Source of the DNA: Eubacterium sp.
Lineage (GTDB): Bacteria > Bacillota > Clostridia > Lachnospirales > Lachnospiraceae
Direction of reading: 5' to 3'
DNA: 64,000 nt
Assembly: GCA_017433825.1 (NCBI GenBank)
Contig: JAFRGL010000003.1
Span: forward strand, 1 to 64,000
Position numbers and translations under genes: made by a program. How positions within the stretch are numbered: position 1 is the stretch's first letter; every line of letters starts with the position of its first letter. This document shows positions 25,136 to 34,358 of this stretch, in pieces. The notes under the pieces are model-generated. The model saw only the letters and a program-made list of their open reading frames with translations, made no database searches and had not been told where the DNA came from.

Positions 25136-27091
25136 TTACCGGTGAAGGTTTCTCTCGCTGAATTTTAAGGCCGCGAAGCCGTAGCCGCAAAGCGGCAGGT
25201 TAAGGTGGCAGGGCTGGCGGTCGCATTCGCCTGCTTCGGAAGATAACACCTCTCCCGTATGCTCCGGAAGATAATGTGCGTCGTCTTCCCCGGCCTTCTT
25301 CGGCAGCCCGGAGGCGGCAAGCAGGGTGAATTTCGCCTTTCTCGGTACGCCCACCTGAAAGTCCGGCCTGGCCACCGGCGTAAAGTTTACGACAAAGAGT
25401 ACGCACTGCCCGGTCCTGGGATTCCTGCGCACAAAGCTGTAGATACTCCGGTAAGCGTCGTCCGCATTGATCCAGTAGAAGCCCTTCGGGTCGCAGTCCG
25501 AAGCGTAAAGGGCGCCTGTCGTCCGATAAATATCATTTAATCTTCCGACAAAATCCTTCAGCTGTCTGTGCTGTTCTTCTCCCAGCAAGAAGAAGTCCAG
25601 CTCCCGCTCTTCACTCCATTCCCGTCGCTGGCCGAATTCACTGCCCATGAACAAAAGCTTCTTGCCCGGGTGTCCGAGCATAAATCCGTAGGCGCATTTC
25701 AGGCAGGCGAATTTCTCCTCATCGGTGCCCGGGATTTTCTCCAGCATGGATTTCTTCAGGTGGACCACCTCGTCGTGGGACAGGGGGAGGATATATTTCT
25801 CCGACCAAGCGTAGGTTAAGGAGAAGGTCATCATATTGTGGCAGCCTTTCCGGAACAGGGGGTCTTTGCCGATGTATTCCAGGAAATCATGCATCCAGCC
25901 CATATTCCATTTGAAGGAAAAGCCCAGGCCGCCGTCCTTCGGGTCGGCGGTAATGCCCGGCCAGGCGGTGGATTCCTCTGCCATCATCAAAACGCCGGGA
26001 TTTCTCTTTTTCATAATGCTGTTCAGATGCCGGAAGAATTCAATGGCCTCCAGGTTCTGATTCCCGCCGTAAATATTCGGCAGCCATTCACCGTCTTTCC
26101 TGCCGTAATCCAGATACAGCATGGACGCCACGGCGTCCACCCGCAGGCCGTCGATGTGAAACTGCTCAACCCAGTACAGCGCATTGGCAATCAGGAAATC
26201 CGATACCTGGGGTTTGCCGTAATCAAAAACCTTCGTTCCCCAGTCCGGCTGTTCCCCCCGCCTCGTATCCGCGTGCTCGTAAACCGGGCTGCCGTCAAAA
26301 TCCGCGAGGCCCTTTTCATCCCTGGGGAAATGGGCCGGTACCCAGTCCAGCAGGACGCCGATGCCTTCCCCATGCAGGTAATTGACCATCCAGCGGAAAT
26401 CCTCCGGCGTACCGTACCGGGAGGTAGGCGCATAATACGCCGTCACCTGGTAACCCCAGCTGGCATCCAGCGGATGCTCCGCGATGCCGATAAACTCCAC
26501 ATGGGTAAAGCCGGTTTCCTTCAGATACGCCGCCAGGCGCACGGCCGTCTCCCGGTAATTGTAAAAGAACGTACCGTTTTCCCGCATCGAAGGGTGCCGC
26601 ATCCAGGACCCGGGATGCACCTCGTAAATGCTGACGGGCCGTTTTTCCGCGTCCTCATTTTTTCTTTTCTCAAGCCATCCGTCATCCGTCCAGGGAAAAT
26701 CCGGTTCCACACAGATAACGGAATTGGTGCCGGGACGCAGCTTTGAAGAAAATGCGAAGGGATCCGGTTTCCAGATCTTCCTGCCCTTCCGGGTGGTGAT
26801 GCAGAAAAGATAAGCCTGTCCGGCTTCCGCGCCTTCTATGAAGCCCTCAAAAATACCCATTTCCCTGGTTTTCAATAAGCTGTCCGCTTCCGGATTCCAG
26901 CCGTTGAAATCCCCTGCTGCGGAAACCGCTGCCGCATCCGGCGCCCAGACCGCGAAATACACGCCTTCCCGGCCGTCTTTCATTCCGGGATGGGCGCCTA
27001 ATTTTTTATAGATTTCATAATGGATACCTTTACCGAACAGATATTCGTCAAAATCCGACATGTATCCGGCAGATCCGGTTTTCTCTTCCAT
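25136..27091 (-). CDS. glgB: 1,4-alpha-glucan branching enzyme
   Basis: Family GH13 enzyme that makes alpha-1,6 branches in glycogen. 651 residues from the second of two adjacent ATG codons (27091); the first, at 27094, lies very close to the AAAGGAG site. CBM48 domain (about 20-115, with WAPDAAAVSAAGDFNGW), catalytic barrel with nucleophile in GLRVDAVASMLY, acid/base in MMAEEST and the third acid in LSHDEVV, then a C-terminal beta domain. No other glycogen genes adjoin it. Confidence 0.95.
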   Translation of the reverse strand: MEEKTGSAGYMSDFDEYLFGKGIHYEIYKKLGAHPGMKDGREGVYFAVWAPDAAAVSAAGDFNGWNPEADSLLKTREMGIFEGFIEGAEAGQAYLFCITTRKGRKIWKPDPFAFSSKLRPGTNSVICVEPDFPWTDDGWLEKRKNEDAEKRPVSIYEVHPGSWMRHPSMRENGTFFYNYRETAVRLAAYLKETGFTHVEFIGIAEHPLDASWGYQVTAYYAPTSRYGTPEDFRWMVNYLHGEGIGVLLDWVPAHFPRDEKGLADFDGSPVYEHADTRRGEQPDWGTKVFDYGKPQVSDFLIANALYWVEQFHIDGLRVDAVASMLYLDYGRKDGEWLPNIYGGNQNLEAIEFFRHLNSIMKKRNPGVLMMAEESTAWPGITADPKDGGLGFSFKWNMGWMHDFLEYIGKDPLFRKGCHNMMTFSLTYAWSEKYILPLSHDEVVHLKKSMLEKIPGTDEEKFACLKCAYGFMLGHPGKKLLFMGSEFGQRREWSEERELDFFLLGEEQHRQLKDFVGRLNDIYRTTGALYASDCDPKGFYWINADDAYRSIYSFVRRNPRTGQCVLFVVNFTPVARPDFQVGVPRKAKFTLLAASGLPKKAGEDDAHYLPEHTGEVLSSEAGECDRQPCHLNLPLCGYGFAALKFSERNLHR

Positions 27092-27153
27092 CATTTTCTC
27101 CTTTCGCGGCTTTCCGGAAAAGCCCCGCACCAAAAGGGGATTTCCGTATCTTT

Positions 27154-27183
27154 ATTTTACCTCAAATACAGGAAACAATTCAA
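27154..27183 (-). promoter_or_regulatory. Promoter of glgB
   Basis: Minus-strand TTGAAT (27178-27183), 18 bases, TAAAAT (27154-27159). Confidence 0.55.
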
Positions 27184-27254
27184 GAAGCATCAGAGGATTA
27201 TCGGGAAGTCTTTCCTGCAGATGAAATAGCCGGCGTTAATTTGCTTAAAAGATT

Positions 27255-27284
27255 CTCACATTAAACACAACTTTATGTTATACT
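27255..27284 (+). promoter_or_regulatory. Promoter of the zinc-ribbon membrane protein gene
   Basis: CTCACA (27255-27260), 18 bases, TATACT (27279-27284). Confidence 0.45.
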
Positions 27285-27376
27285 GAATAAAATAAGCGAA
27301 ACACCGGGCTTCTGCCGGAGTTGTTTTAGGCAGGGTCCGTTAAAATAACCGACAATTTTTCTGAAAGGATAATACC

Positions 27377-29020
27377 ATGATCAAATGTCCTTCCTGCGGA
27401 TCGGACCTCCGGTACGACCCCGCGGAAAAACAGTTTGTCTGCGATTACTGCGGTTCCCGGTTTGCCGTTCAGGAGCTTCTGGACCGCAGGATCATTACAG
27501 CGAAGGAATACCGGGAGGCAGCCGGCATCAGCGAGCCGGAAGACGAAGCTTCCGGGCAGGAGGAGGATACCTCCACTTACGAAGCTTCCGTTTTCACCTG
27601 CCCCATGTGCGGCGGCGAGCTGCTCTCCACGGATGAAACCTACGTAACCTTCTGCAGCTACTGCGGCTCCTCCGTCATGCTGGACCGCACCAGGAAAAGG
27701 GTGGCTGCGCCGGATGTAATCATTCCCTTTGCCGTGTCGAAGGAAGACTGCGAAGCATCCTACAGGAAGATGCTGGCCGGCGCGCCGTATGTGCCCACCG
27801 AGATGAAAACCCAGGAGCAGATCGCCAAATTCCGGGGTATTTACATGCCCTACTGGGTGTATTCGGCGGAGGTTTCCGGCCCCTTAACGGTAAAAGGCGA
27901 AAGGGAGAAACGGAAGGGCGATTATATCTATACCGACCACTATGCCATCGATACCATCCTGGACGGAAAATACGACGGTATTTCCTACGACGCGTCCTCC
28001 ACCTTCTCCGACAGCTTAAGCAGCGCGGTGGCGCCTTTCAATTTCGATGAGGCGCAGCCCTTTACCCCGGCCTACATGAGCGGCTTTTACGCCGATACCG
28101 AGGACGTCCCCCGGGACACCTACGAGGATGATACGGCCCGCGTCGTCAAATCCGACGTGGTGAAAAGGCTGTACACGGACGCGGAATTCGCCAGAAACGG
28201 TGCCGGCAAGGAAGAAATCGGAAAGTCGCCGATAATCCCGAAAGTAAAGGAGCGGCTGGGCTATTTCCCGGTGTGGTTTTTGTCCTTCCGAAGCAAAACC
28301 GGCAACCGGGTAAGCTACGCCGTGGTTAACGGGCAGACCGGGGAAATTGCCGCGGACCTTCCGGTATCCTTCGGCAAATATTTCATCGGCTCCCTGCTGA
28401 TCGCCGTGCCCATCTTCCTGCTGCTGACCCTCTTTGCCACCTTTACGCCGCGGATGACGCTGCTGATTGCAGCTGCCCTAGGCGCTGTCGGCATGATTAT
28501 TGCCAACAACCAGCTGAACCGGGTGTTCATGCGCGACAAAGGGCTGGACGACAAAGGCCTCACCACGGTAAATCCGCCGAAGGAAGAATCTTACGGGTCA
28601 AAGAAAAAGACCAATTATAAAAACATAGGTGAAAGTTTTTCCGCAGTAGGAACCGTCCTCATCATCGTCGGTTTCCTCGCCGGCCGGATTTTTGCCCCCC
28701 TGTTCCTCATCGTCGTGCCTGCGCTGATTTTCATCGGCATCGGCTCCCACCTGAAGACGAAGATTTCTCCCGACCGGGTTGTTTATTCCGCGCCTGCAAA
28801 GGATAAGATAAAGGTGATGTGGAAACCGCTGGTCACCATCATCCTGTGCGCGGGCATGGCCATCGTCAATCCGTTCCGGGATTATATCTGCTATGCGGGC
28901 GTTATCGCCGGCATGGCGCTGGTCTGCTGGTGCTTCCTGGATATTATCAAGGCCCACAACTACCTGACCACCCGGAAGCTTCCCCAGCTTGGTGCGAGAG
29001 GAGGTGACGAGAATGCTTAA
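27377..29020 (+). CDS. Zinc-ribbon membrane protein of unknown function
   Basis: 547 residues. Two TFIIB-type zinc ribbons: CPSCGS...CDYCGS (about 4-25) and CPMCGG...CSYCGS (about 75-98). A soluble domain rich in aromatic residues follows to about 320. Four hydrophobic segments sit at about 330-390 and 420-530. Similar proteins in Firmicutes are unstudied. Its stop overlaps the start of the TPM-domain gene, so the two are made together and probably act together in the membrane. Confidence 0.75.
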   Translation: MIKCPSCGSDLRYDPAEKQFVCDYCGSRFAVQELLDRRIITAKEYREAAGISEPEDEASGQEEDTSTYEASVFTCPMCGGELLSTDETYVTFCSYCGSSVMLDRTRKRVAAPDVIIPFAVSKEDCEASYRKMLAGAPYVPTEMKTQEQIAKFRGIYMPYWVYSAEVSGPLTVKGEREKRKGDYIYTDHYAIDTILDGKYDGISYDASSTFSDSLSSAVAPFNFDEAQPFTPAYMSGFYADTEDVPRDTYEDDTARVVKSDVVKRLYTDAEFARNGAGKEEIGKSPIIPKVKERLGYFPVWFLSFRSKTGNRVSYAVVNGQTGEIAADLPVSFGKYFIGSLLIAVPIFLLLTLFATFTPRMTLLIAAALGAVGMIIANNQLNRVFMRDKGLDDKGLTTVNPPKEESYGSKKKTNYKNIGESFSAVGTVLIIVGFLAGRIFAPLFLIVVPALIFIGIGSHLKTKISPDRVVYSAPAKDKIKVMWKPLVTIILCAGMAIVNPFRDYICYAGVIAGMALVCWCFLDIIKAHNYLTTRKLPQLGARGGDENA

Positions 29021-29810
29021 AAAGATGAGAATTCTTGTTACGGGCCTTCTTTCCGCAGTACTGCTTCTGACCGCGTCCGGTGTGTCCGCAGACTTTGCGT
29101 CCGGTTACGTCAATCCGGACACCGGCTACAAGCTGCTGATTGACGACTATGCGGATCTGCTGACGGACGATCAGGAAAAGCTCCTGGTACAGGATATGCT
29201 TCCCATTACCGATTTCGGCAACGTGGCCTTTGTCTCCACGAACGACAACAGCTTTTCCACCTCCATGAAATACGCCGGCGACTACTGCTATCGGCATTTC
29301 GGCAATAAAAGCAGCACGGTGTTCCTGATTGATATGGCCAAACGGCAGGTAACCATTGCCTCCGACGGCCCCATGTACAAAATCATCAACACCGGCATCG
29401 CCAATACCATCGTGGACAATGTGTATTTCTATGCTTCCCAGAAGCTGTACTACCGCTGCGCCCAGGAGGTTTTCTCGCAGATAACCTCCGTCCTCATGGG
29501 CCAGAAAATCGCCCAGCCCATGAAGCACGCGGGCAATGTGCTGATTGCGCTTCTGGCTGCCATGCTGATTAACTTCATTATCGTAAGCCGCAAGGCCAGG
29601 CTGCGCGCGGCAAAGAATGCAGAGTTTTTAAGCGCGTCGAAACAGAACTATTTGCGCTTTGCCAATCCCAGAGGCAAACTGGTAAACACCACCAGGAAAT
29701 ATTCTCCCCAAAGCAGAGGCGGCGGCTTCATCGGAGGCGGCGGCAGCGGCGGTGGAGGAGGCGGCGGTGGCGGCGGCTTCTCCGGAGGCGGAGGAAGCCA
29801 CGGCTTCTGA
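29013..29810 (+). CDS. TPM-domain membrane protein with Gly-rich tail
   Basis: 265 residues from the ATG at 29013 (GAGGAGGTGA upstream). Signal peptide, a TPM domain (about 35-165: DDYADLLTDDQEKLL, FVSTND, DMAKRQVTIASDG), one membrane segment near 180, basic stretch, and a C-terminal run of Gly with Ser ending SGGGGSHGF. TPM (YgcG-like) domains occur in membrane-associated proteins linked to quality control and repair in plants. Its role here is unknown. Confidence 0.8.
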   Translation: MLKKMRILVTGLLSAVLLLTASGVSADFASGYVNPDTGYKLLIDDYADLLTDDQEKLLVQDMLPITDFGNVAFVSTNDNSFSTSMKYAGDYCYRHFGNKSSTVFLIDMAKRQVTIASDGPMYKIINTGIANTIVDNVYFYASQKLYYRCAQEVFSQITSVLMGQKIAQPMKHAGNVLIALLAAMLINFIIVSRKARLRAAKNAEFLSASKQNYLRFANPRGKLVNTTRKYSPQSRGGGFIGGGGSGGGGGGGGGGFSGGGGSHGF

Positions 29811-29842
29811 TTGCAGTCTGATAACTGCAGCTGTTACTGAAA

Positions 29843-29880
29843 AAGGCTGCCGGACCGGCAAACGGTCTGGCAGCCTTATC
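29843..29880. terminator. Bidirectional terminator
   Basis: Stem AAGGCTGCCGGACCG / CGGTCTGGCAGCCTT between convergent genes, with A-run on the left and T-rich sequence on the right. Confidence 0.85.
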
Positions 29881-29881
29881 T

Positions 29882-30667
29882 TTATTCTTTTATTCCCGAT
29901 TTGACAAACAGCCGCAGGGCATTGGCCCTGGTGGTTTCGATGACTTCTTCTTCGGAAACGCCCTTCAGCGCGGCGATTTCCTTTACAACATAGGGAAGGT
30001 AGAGGGAACAGTTCCTCTTCCCGCGGTAAGGCACCGGTGCCAGATAAGGCGAATCTGTCTCCAGCAGAATCCGGTCAAGCGGCATGTAAGCTGCCGTTTC
30101 CTTCAGCTTTCTGGAATTCTTAAAAGTGACCACTCCGCCAATCCCCAGGTAAAAGCCCAGGTTCATGAACTCCCTTGCCATCTCCTTCTCGTAGGAGAAG
30201 CAGTGCACCACCCCGCCGGCGTCCTTCGCGCCGAAATCCTTCATGCAGGAAAGCGTGTCCGCCGCCGCGTCCCGGCTGTGGATAATAACCGGAAGCTTTT
30301 CTTCCTTTGCCAGTTCAATCTGGCGGCCGAACCATTTCTTCTGTTCGTCTTTGTTGTCCTTGTCCCAGTAATAATCCAGTCCGATTTCGCCGACGGCCAG
30401 GCATTTTTTATGCCGGGAAAGCGCGCGGACTTCTTCAATGAAATCATCATTCAGCCCCCGCGCATCGGAAGGGTGTATCCCTGCCGCACCGTAAACGAAA
30501 TCATATTTCTCCATCAGCGCTTTCGTGGTTTTCAGGCTTTCCGGCGAAGCGCAGACGTTGATGATTTCCCCAATGCCCGCATCCTTCATGGATAACAGCA
30601 GGCTGTCCCGGTCTTCATCGAAGGCGTCGTCGTCGTAATGGGCGTGGGTTTCAAAAATCAGGCTCAT
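29882..30667 (-). CDS. TatD family hydrolase
   Basis: 261 residues. Metal-binding ETHAHYDD at the start, conserved GEIGLDYYWD, VIHSRDA, HCFS and LLETDSPYLAPVPYRGKRN. TatD proteins are metal-dependent 3'-5' nucleases. Last gene of the gmk/holB/metG operon, its usual position beside metG in Firmicutes. Confidence 0.94.
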   Translation of the reverse strand: MSLIFETHAHYDDDAFDEDRDSLLLSMKDAGIGEIINVCASPESLKTTKALMEKYDFVYGAAGIHPSDARGLNDDFIEEVRALSRHKKCLAVGEIGLDYYWDKDNKDEQKKWFGRQIELAKEEKLPVIIHSRDAAADTLSCMKDFGAKDAGGVVHCFSYEKEMAREFMNLGFYLGIGGVVTFKNSRKLKETAAYMPLDRILLETDSPYLAPVPYRGKRNCSLYLPYVVKEIAALKGVSEEEVIETTRANALRLFVKSGIKE

Positions 30668-30708
30668 ACTTCGCCCCCCTTCTGTAATATGATTTCCGGA
30701 AGTGTTTT

Positions 30709-32706
30709 TCAGCTGATGCCGCTGCCGGCTTTCAGATCTTTTTCCGGAACCATAAGGGAAAGGTTGCCCTTGTCATCCTCTGCGCACAGAATCATGCCTT
30801 CGGAGGTAAGGCCGGCCATCTGCTTCGGGGCCAGGTTTACAAGGACCATAACCTTCTTGCCCACCATCTCCTCCGGGGAATACCATGTACGGATGCCGGA
30901 AAGGATCTGGCGTACCTGGTCGCCGATCTTCACCTGGGAGCAGAGCAGCTTCTTGGATTTTTTCACCGCTTCACAGGAAATGATTTCACCTACGGCAAAT
31001 GTAAGCTTCGCAAAATCATCATAGGAAGCGGTCTCCCCGGCTTCCAGATGGATATCCGCCTCTTCTTCAGGCTTTTCCTCTTCCTTTTCCGCATCCTCCG
31101 GATTGGCTGCGGCATAGGCGGCCTTCTGGGCTGCTTTAATCTCCTCTGCTTTCGCCAGTACTTCCTTCAGGTCCTGGCGGGCAAAGAGGATTTCCGGTTT
31201 CTCCGTGACCTTATTGCCCTCCGGATACAGGCCGAAGCTGTCCAGATCCTCATAGCTTCGGATCTGTGTGTTCAGCTGAACCAGGATCTTTTCGCAGGTT
31301 TCAGGCATGAACGGGGCCAGAAGGGAAGCACCGATGGTAATGCCCTCCGTAAGATTATACAGAACGGTGGCCAGACGGTCTTTCTTCTCCTCGTCCCTGG
31401 CCAGAACCCAGGGCATGGTTTCGTCAATATATTTGTTCAGGCGGCGGAAAACAGCAAAAATCTCCGTCAGCGCATCCGCAACCCTTAATTCGTCCATCTT
31501 GTTTTCGACCTTTTCTGCCGCGGCAGATACCACCGCCTTGAGGTCTTTATCCACTTCCTCGTCCGCCTTCGGATTGCTGACAATGCCGCCGAAGTATTTA
31601 TTGGTCATGGAGATGGTTCTGTTCACCAGGTTGCCCAGGATATTGGCCAGATCGGAATTGATCCGTTCCACCACCAGTTCCCAGGTAATGGTGCCGTCAT
31701 TGTCAAAGGGCATCTCGTGCAGGACGAAATACCGTACGGCATCCACGCCGAACAAATCCGCCAGATCGTCCGCGTAAATGACATTTCCCTTGGATTTGCT
31801 CATCTTGTCACCGCCCTGAAGAAGCCAGGGATGGCCGAACACCTGTTTTGGCAGGGGCAGTCCTAAGGCCATCAGGAAGATGGGCCAGTAAATGGTGTGG
31901 AACCGGATGATATCCTTGCCGATAAGGTGCAGGTCCGCCGGCCAGAACTTTTCAAATTTCTCACTGCTGCCGTCCGGGTCGTAGCCGATGCCGGTGATGT
32001 AGTTTGCAAGGGCATCAAGCCATACGTAGATTACATGGCCCGGCGCGAAGTCCACGGGAATGCCCCAGGTAAAAGAGGTCCTGGAAATGCACAGGTCCTG
32101 CAGGCCCGGAAGCAGGAAATTGTTCATCATTTCGTTCTTGCGGGAAACCGGGCGGATGAAATCCGGATGCGTATTGATATATTCAATCAGCCGGTCTGCG
32201 TATTTGCTCATCTTGAAGAAATAAGCTTCTTCCTTCGCAGGATGCACGTCCCTGCCGCAGTCCGGGCATTTGCCGTTCACCAGCTGGGAGGGGGTGAAGA
32301 AGGCTTCGCAGTCGGTGCAGTAAAGGCCTTCATAATAGCCCTTGTAAATATCCCCGTTGTCAAACATTTTTTTGACAATTTTGCGTACGGCAGCCTCATG
32401 ATCCGCATCCGTTGTCCGGATAAAGCGGTCGTAAGAGGTGTTCATCCTGTCCCAGATGGCTTTAATCTGGCTGACGATACCGTCCACGTAGGTTTTCGGT
32501 TCCTGCCCGGCCGCTTCGGCCTTGAGCTGGATTTTCTGGCCATGCTCGTCGGATCCGGTCTGGAAATAGACATCAAATCCCTGCTGTCTTTTATATCTGG
32601 CGATGGAATCCGCCAGGATAATTTCATAGGTATTGCCGATATGCGGCTTGCCGGAAGCATAGGCAATTGCCGTTGAAATATAATAATTTCCTTCTTTCTT
32701 CTTCAT
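30709..32706 (-). CDS. metG: Methionyl-tRNA synthetase
   Basis: 665 residues. Class I HIGN signature in GKPHIGNTYE, zinc knuckle CTDC...CPDC (about 128-146), KMSKSKGN, anticodon-binding helical domain, and a C-terminal tRNA-binding (EMAP-like) domain from about 555 after an acidic linker. Charges tRNA-Met in the cytoplasm. GGAAATGAGGGAAAG precedes the ATG. No T-box upstream; it is inside an operon. Confidence 0.97.
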   Translation of the reverse strand: MKKKEGNYYISTAIAYASGKPHIGNTYEIILADSIARYKRQQGFDVYFQTGSDEHGQKIQLKAEAAGQEPKTYVDGIVSQIKAIWDRMNTSYDRFIRTTDADHEAAVRKIVKKMFDNGDIYKGYYEGLYCTDCEAFFTPSQLVNGKCPDCGRDVHPAKEEAYFFKMSKYADRLIEYINTHPDFIRPVSRKNEMMNNFLLPGLQDLCISRTSFTWGIPVDFAPGHVIYVWLDALANYITGIGYDPDGSSEKFEKFWPADLHLIGKDIIRFHTIYWPIFLMALGLPLPKQVFGHPWLLQGGDKMSKSKGNVIYADDLADLFGVDAVRYFVLHEMPFDNDGTITWELVVERINSDLANILGNLVNRTISMTNKYFGGIVSNPKADEEVDKDLKAVVSAAAEKVENKMDELRVADALTEIFAVFRRLNKYIDETMPWVLARDEEKKDRLATVLYNLTEGITIGASLLAPFMPETCEKILVQLNTQIRSYEDLDSFGLYPEGNKVTEKPEILFARQDLKEVLAKAEEIKAAQKAAYAAANPEDAEKEEEKPEEEADIHLEAGETASYDDFAKLTFAVGEIISCEAVKKSKKLLCSQVKIGDQVRQILSGIRTWYSPEEMVGKKVMVLVNLAPKQMAGLTSEGMILCAEDDKGNLSLMVPEKDLKAGSGIS

Positions 32707-32721
32707 CTTTCCCTCATTTCC

Positions 32722-33444
32722 TTATGCTTTATCGTAAATCTGTTTCACGGTATCCGTGTAATTGCCTTCTTCATCATAAACAATAACCGGAGGAAGCACC
32801 TGCATGCCTTCCTGCGCGCCTTTGACCGCTTCAATCAGTACCATGGAAGCGGGCTTTCCCGCTTTGGGGTGGACAAAAGCCATCTTTTTGACTGCCAGAT
32901 GGTTTTCCGCGCAGCCTGCGGTAATCTCCGCAAGGCGCTCCGGCCGGTGCACCATGTACAGGCGGCCCGAAGAGGCCAGGAGAAAGTCCGCTGCCTGAAG
33001 CACCTGGGAAAGGTTTACCAGGATTTCATGCCGTGCGGCAGCCTTGCCGCTGTCCGGGTTTATTTCGCCGGAACCGGCTTTCCTGTAAGGCGGGTTGGTA
33101 ACCACCACCTTAAAGGACTGCCTGTCAAAAAGCTCCCCCGCTTTCCTGATATCCCCCCGGATGATGCGGACGGTATCCGAAAGCCCGTTATAGATAACGC
33201 TTTTTTCCGCCAGATCCGCGCTTCTTTCGTTGATTTCCAGTCCGGTAACCTTAAGGCCTTTGTGTCTGGCTGACAGAAGCAGGGGGAGAATGCCGGTGCC
33301 GCAGCCAAGGTCGCAGACCGTGTCGGCTTTTTTTATTCTCACGAAATCCGCCAGCAGCACCGCGTCGATGCCGAAGCGGAAATTATCGGTATCCTGGTAA
33401 ATGAAGAAACCGTTCTGAAGGTCATCCAGGGTTTCTTTGGCCAT
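32722..33444 (-). CDS. TrmN6-type tRNA1(Val) adenine-N6 methyltransferase
   Basis: 240 residues. SAM-binding VCDLGCGTGILPLLLS (about 41-56) and catalytic NPPY (about 115). The family methylates A37 of tRNA1(Val). In Firmicutes it lies between ricT/yabA and rsmI; here ricT precedes it with a 6-base gap, but rsmI is 26 kb away. Confidence 0.9.
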   Translation of the reverse strand: MAKETLDDLQNGFFIYQDTDNFRFGIDAVLLADFVRIKKADTVCDLGCGTGILPLLLSARHKGLKVTGLEINERSADLAEKSVIYNGLSDTVRIIRGDIRKAGELFDRQSFKVVVTNPPYRKAGSGEINPDSGKAAARHEILVNLSQVLQAADFLLASSGRLYMVHRPERLAEITAGCAENHLAVKKMAFVHPKAGKPASMVLIEAVKGAQEGMQVLPPVIVYDEEGNYTDTVKQIYDKA

Positions 33445-33450
33445 ATTCCG

Positions 33451-34347
33451 TCAGTCCCCCATCAGCTCTGCTTCCAGCGCCTGCTCGTCTTCCTTTAATT
33501 CCACCGGTTTCTTCCGGCTGCGGTTCTTCTTCCGGTCGTTCCTGGTCTTCAGTTCCGAAACGGGCACTTCGAACATTTCCTTCTCATCGCCGTTTTCCAC
33601 CAGGATTTTCACGGTCTGCATCAGCACGTTGCAGCCGGCGACCTCGCCTTTCCTGCCGTCTTTTGTCTGGACAAACTCGCCCTTGTTCGGCAGGCAGCTG
33701 TTCAGATATTCGTACGTTTCCTGTTCATTGCGCATGCAGCACATGAGCCTTCCGCAGGTTCCCGAAATCTTCGTGGGATTTAAGGACAGTCCCTGTTCTT
33801 TTGCCATTTTGATGGACACCGGGCAGAATTCCGACAGATAGCTGTGGCAGCAAAGCGGTCTTCCGCAGATGCCGATGCCGCCGATGATCTTCGTCTCGTC
33901 CCGGACACCAATCTGCCGAAGCTCGATACGGGTATGGAAGGTGGCTGCGAGATCCTTGACCAGTTCCCGGAAATCCACCCTGCCGTCCGCCGTGAAATAA
34001 AACAGGATCTTGCTGTTGTCAAAGGAATATTCCACGTCGATGAGCTTCATTTCCAGATGGTGCTTCGCTATCTTGCCCAGACAGATTTTATAGGCTTCCT
34101 TTTCGGATGCCTTATTGTTCGCGAATTTCTTTTTATCATCTTCGGTGGCGATGCGGATAACCGGCTTCAGCGGCTGCACCACATCCTCCTCGTTCACAAG
34201 GCGGATGCCCAGCGTGGTCTGGCCGTATTCCAGTCCCCGGGCAGTCTCAACGATTACATAGTCACCTGCTTTTATTTCCAGGTTTTTCGGATCGAAATAA
34301 TAATTCTTCCCCACATTCCGAAACCTTACGCCTACTACTTTAATCAT
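33451..34347 (-). CDS. ricT: PSP1-domain protein RicT (YaaT)
   Basis: 298 residues from the ATG at 34347 (AAAGGA upstream). PSP1 C-terminal domain with the conserved Cys sets CGRPLCCHSYLSEFCPVS and CGRLMCCMRNE, which in the B. subtilis RicAFT complex bind Fe-S clusters and assist RNase Y maturation of mRNAs. Acidic/basic C-terminal tail. Directly downstream of holB as in other Firmicutes. Confidence 0.92.
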   Translation of the reverse strand: MIKVVGVRFRNVGKNYYFDPKNLEIKAGDYVIVETARGLEYGQTTLGIRLVNEEDVVQPLKPVIRIATEDDKKKFANNKASEKEAYKICLGKIAKHHLEMKLIDVEYSFDNSKILFYFTADGRVDFRELVKDLAATFHTRIELRQIGVRDETKIIGGIGICGRPLCCHSYLSEFCPVSIKMAKEQGLSLNPTKISGTCGRLMCCMRNEQETYEYLNSCLPNKGEFVQTKDGRKGEVAGCNVLMQTVKILVENGDEKEMFEVPVSELKTRNDRKKNRSRKKPVELKEDEQALEAELMGD

Positions 34348-34358
34348 TTGTATTCCTT

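Noticed and set aside
29740-29810. GGC-rich microsatellite-like tract
   Set aside because: It codes the Gly/Ser tail of the TPM protein, in frame and common in this family, rather than being an independent repeat element.
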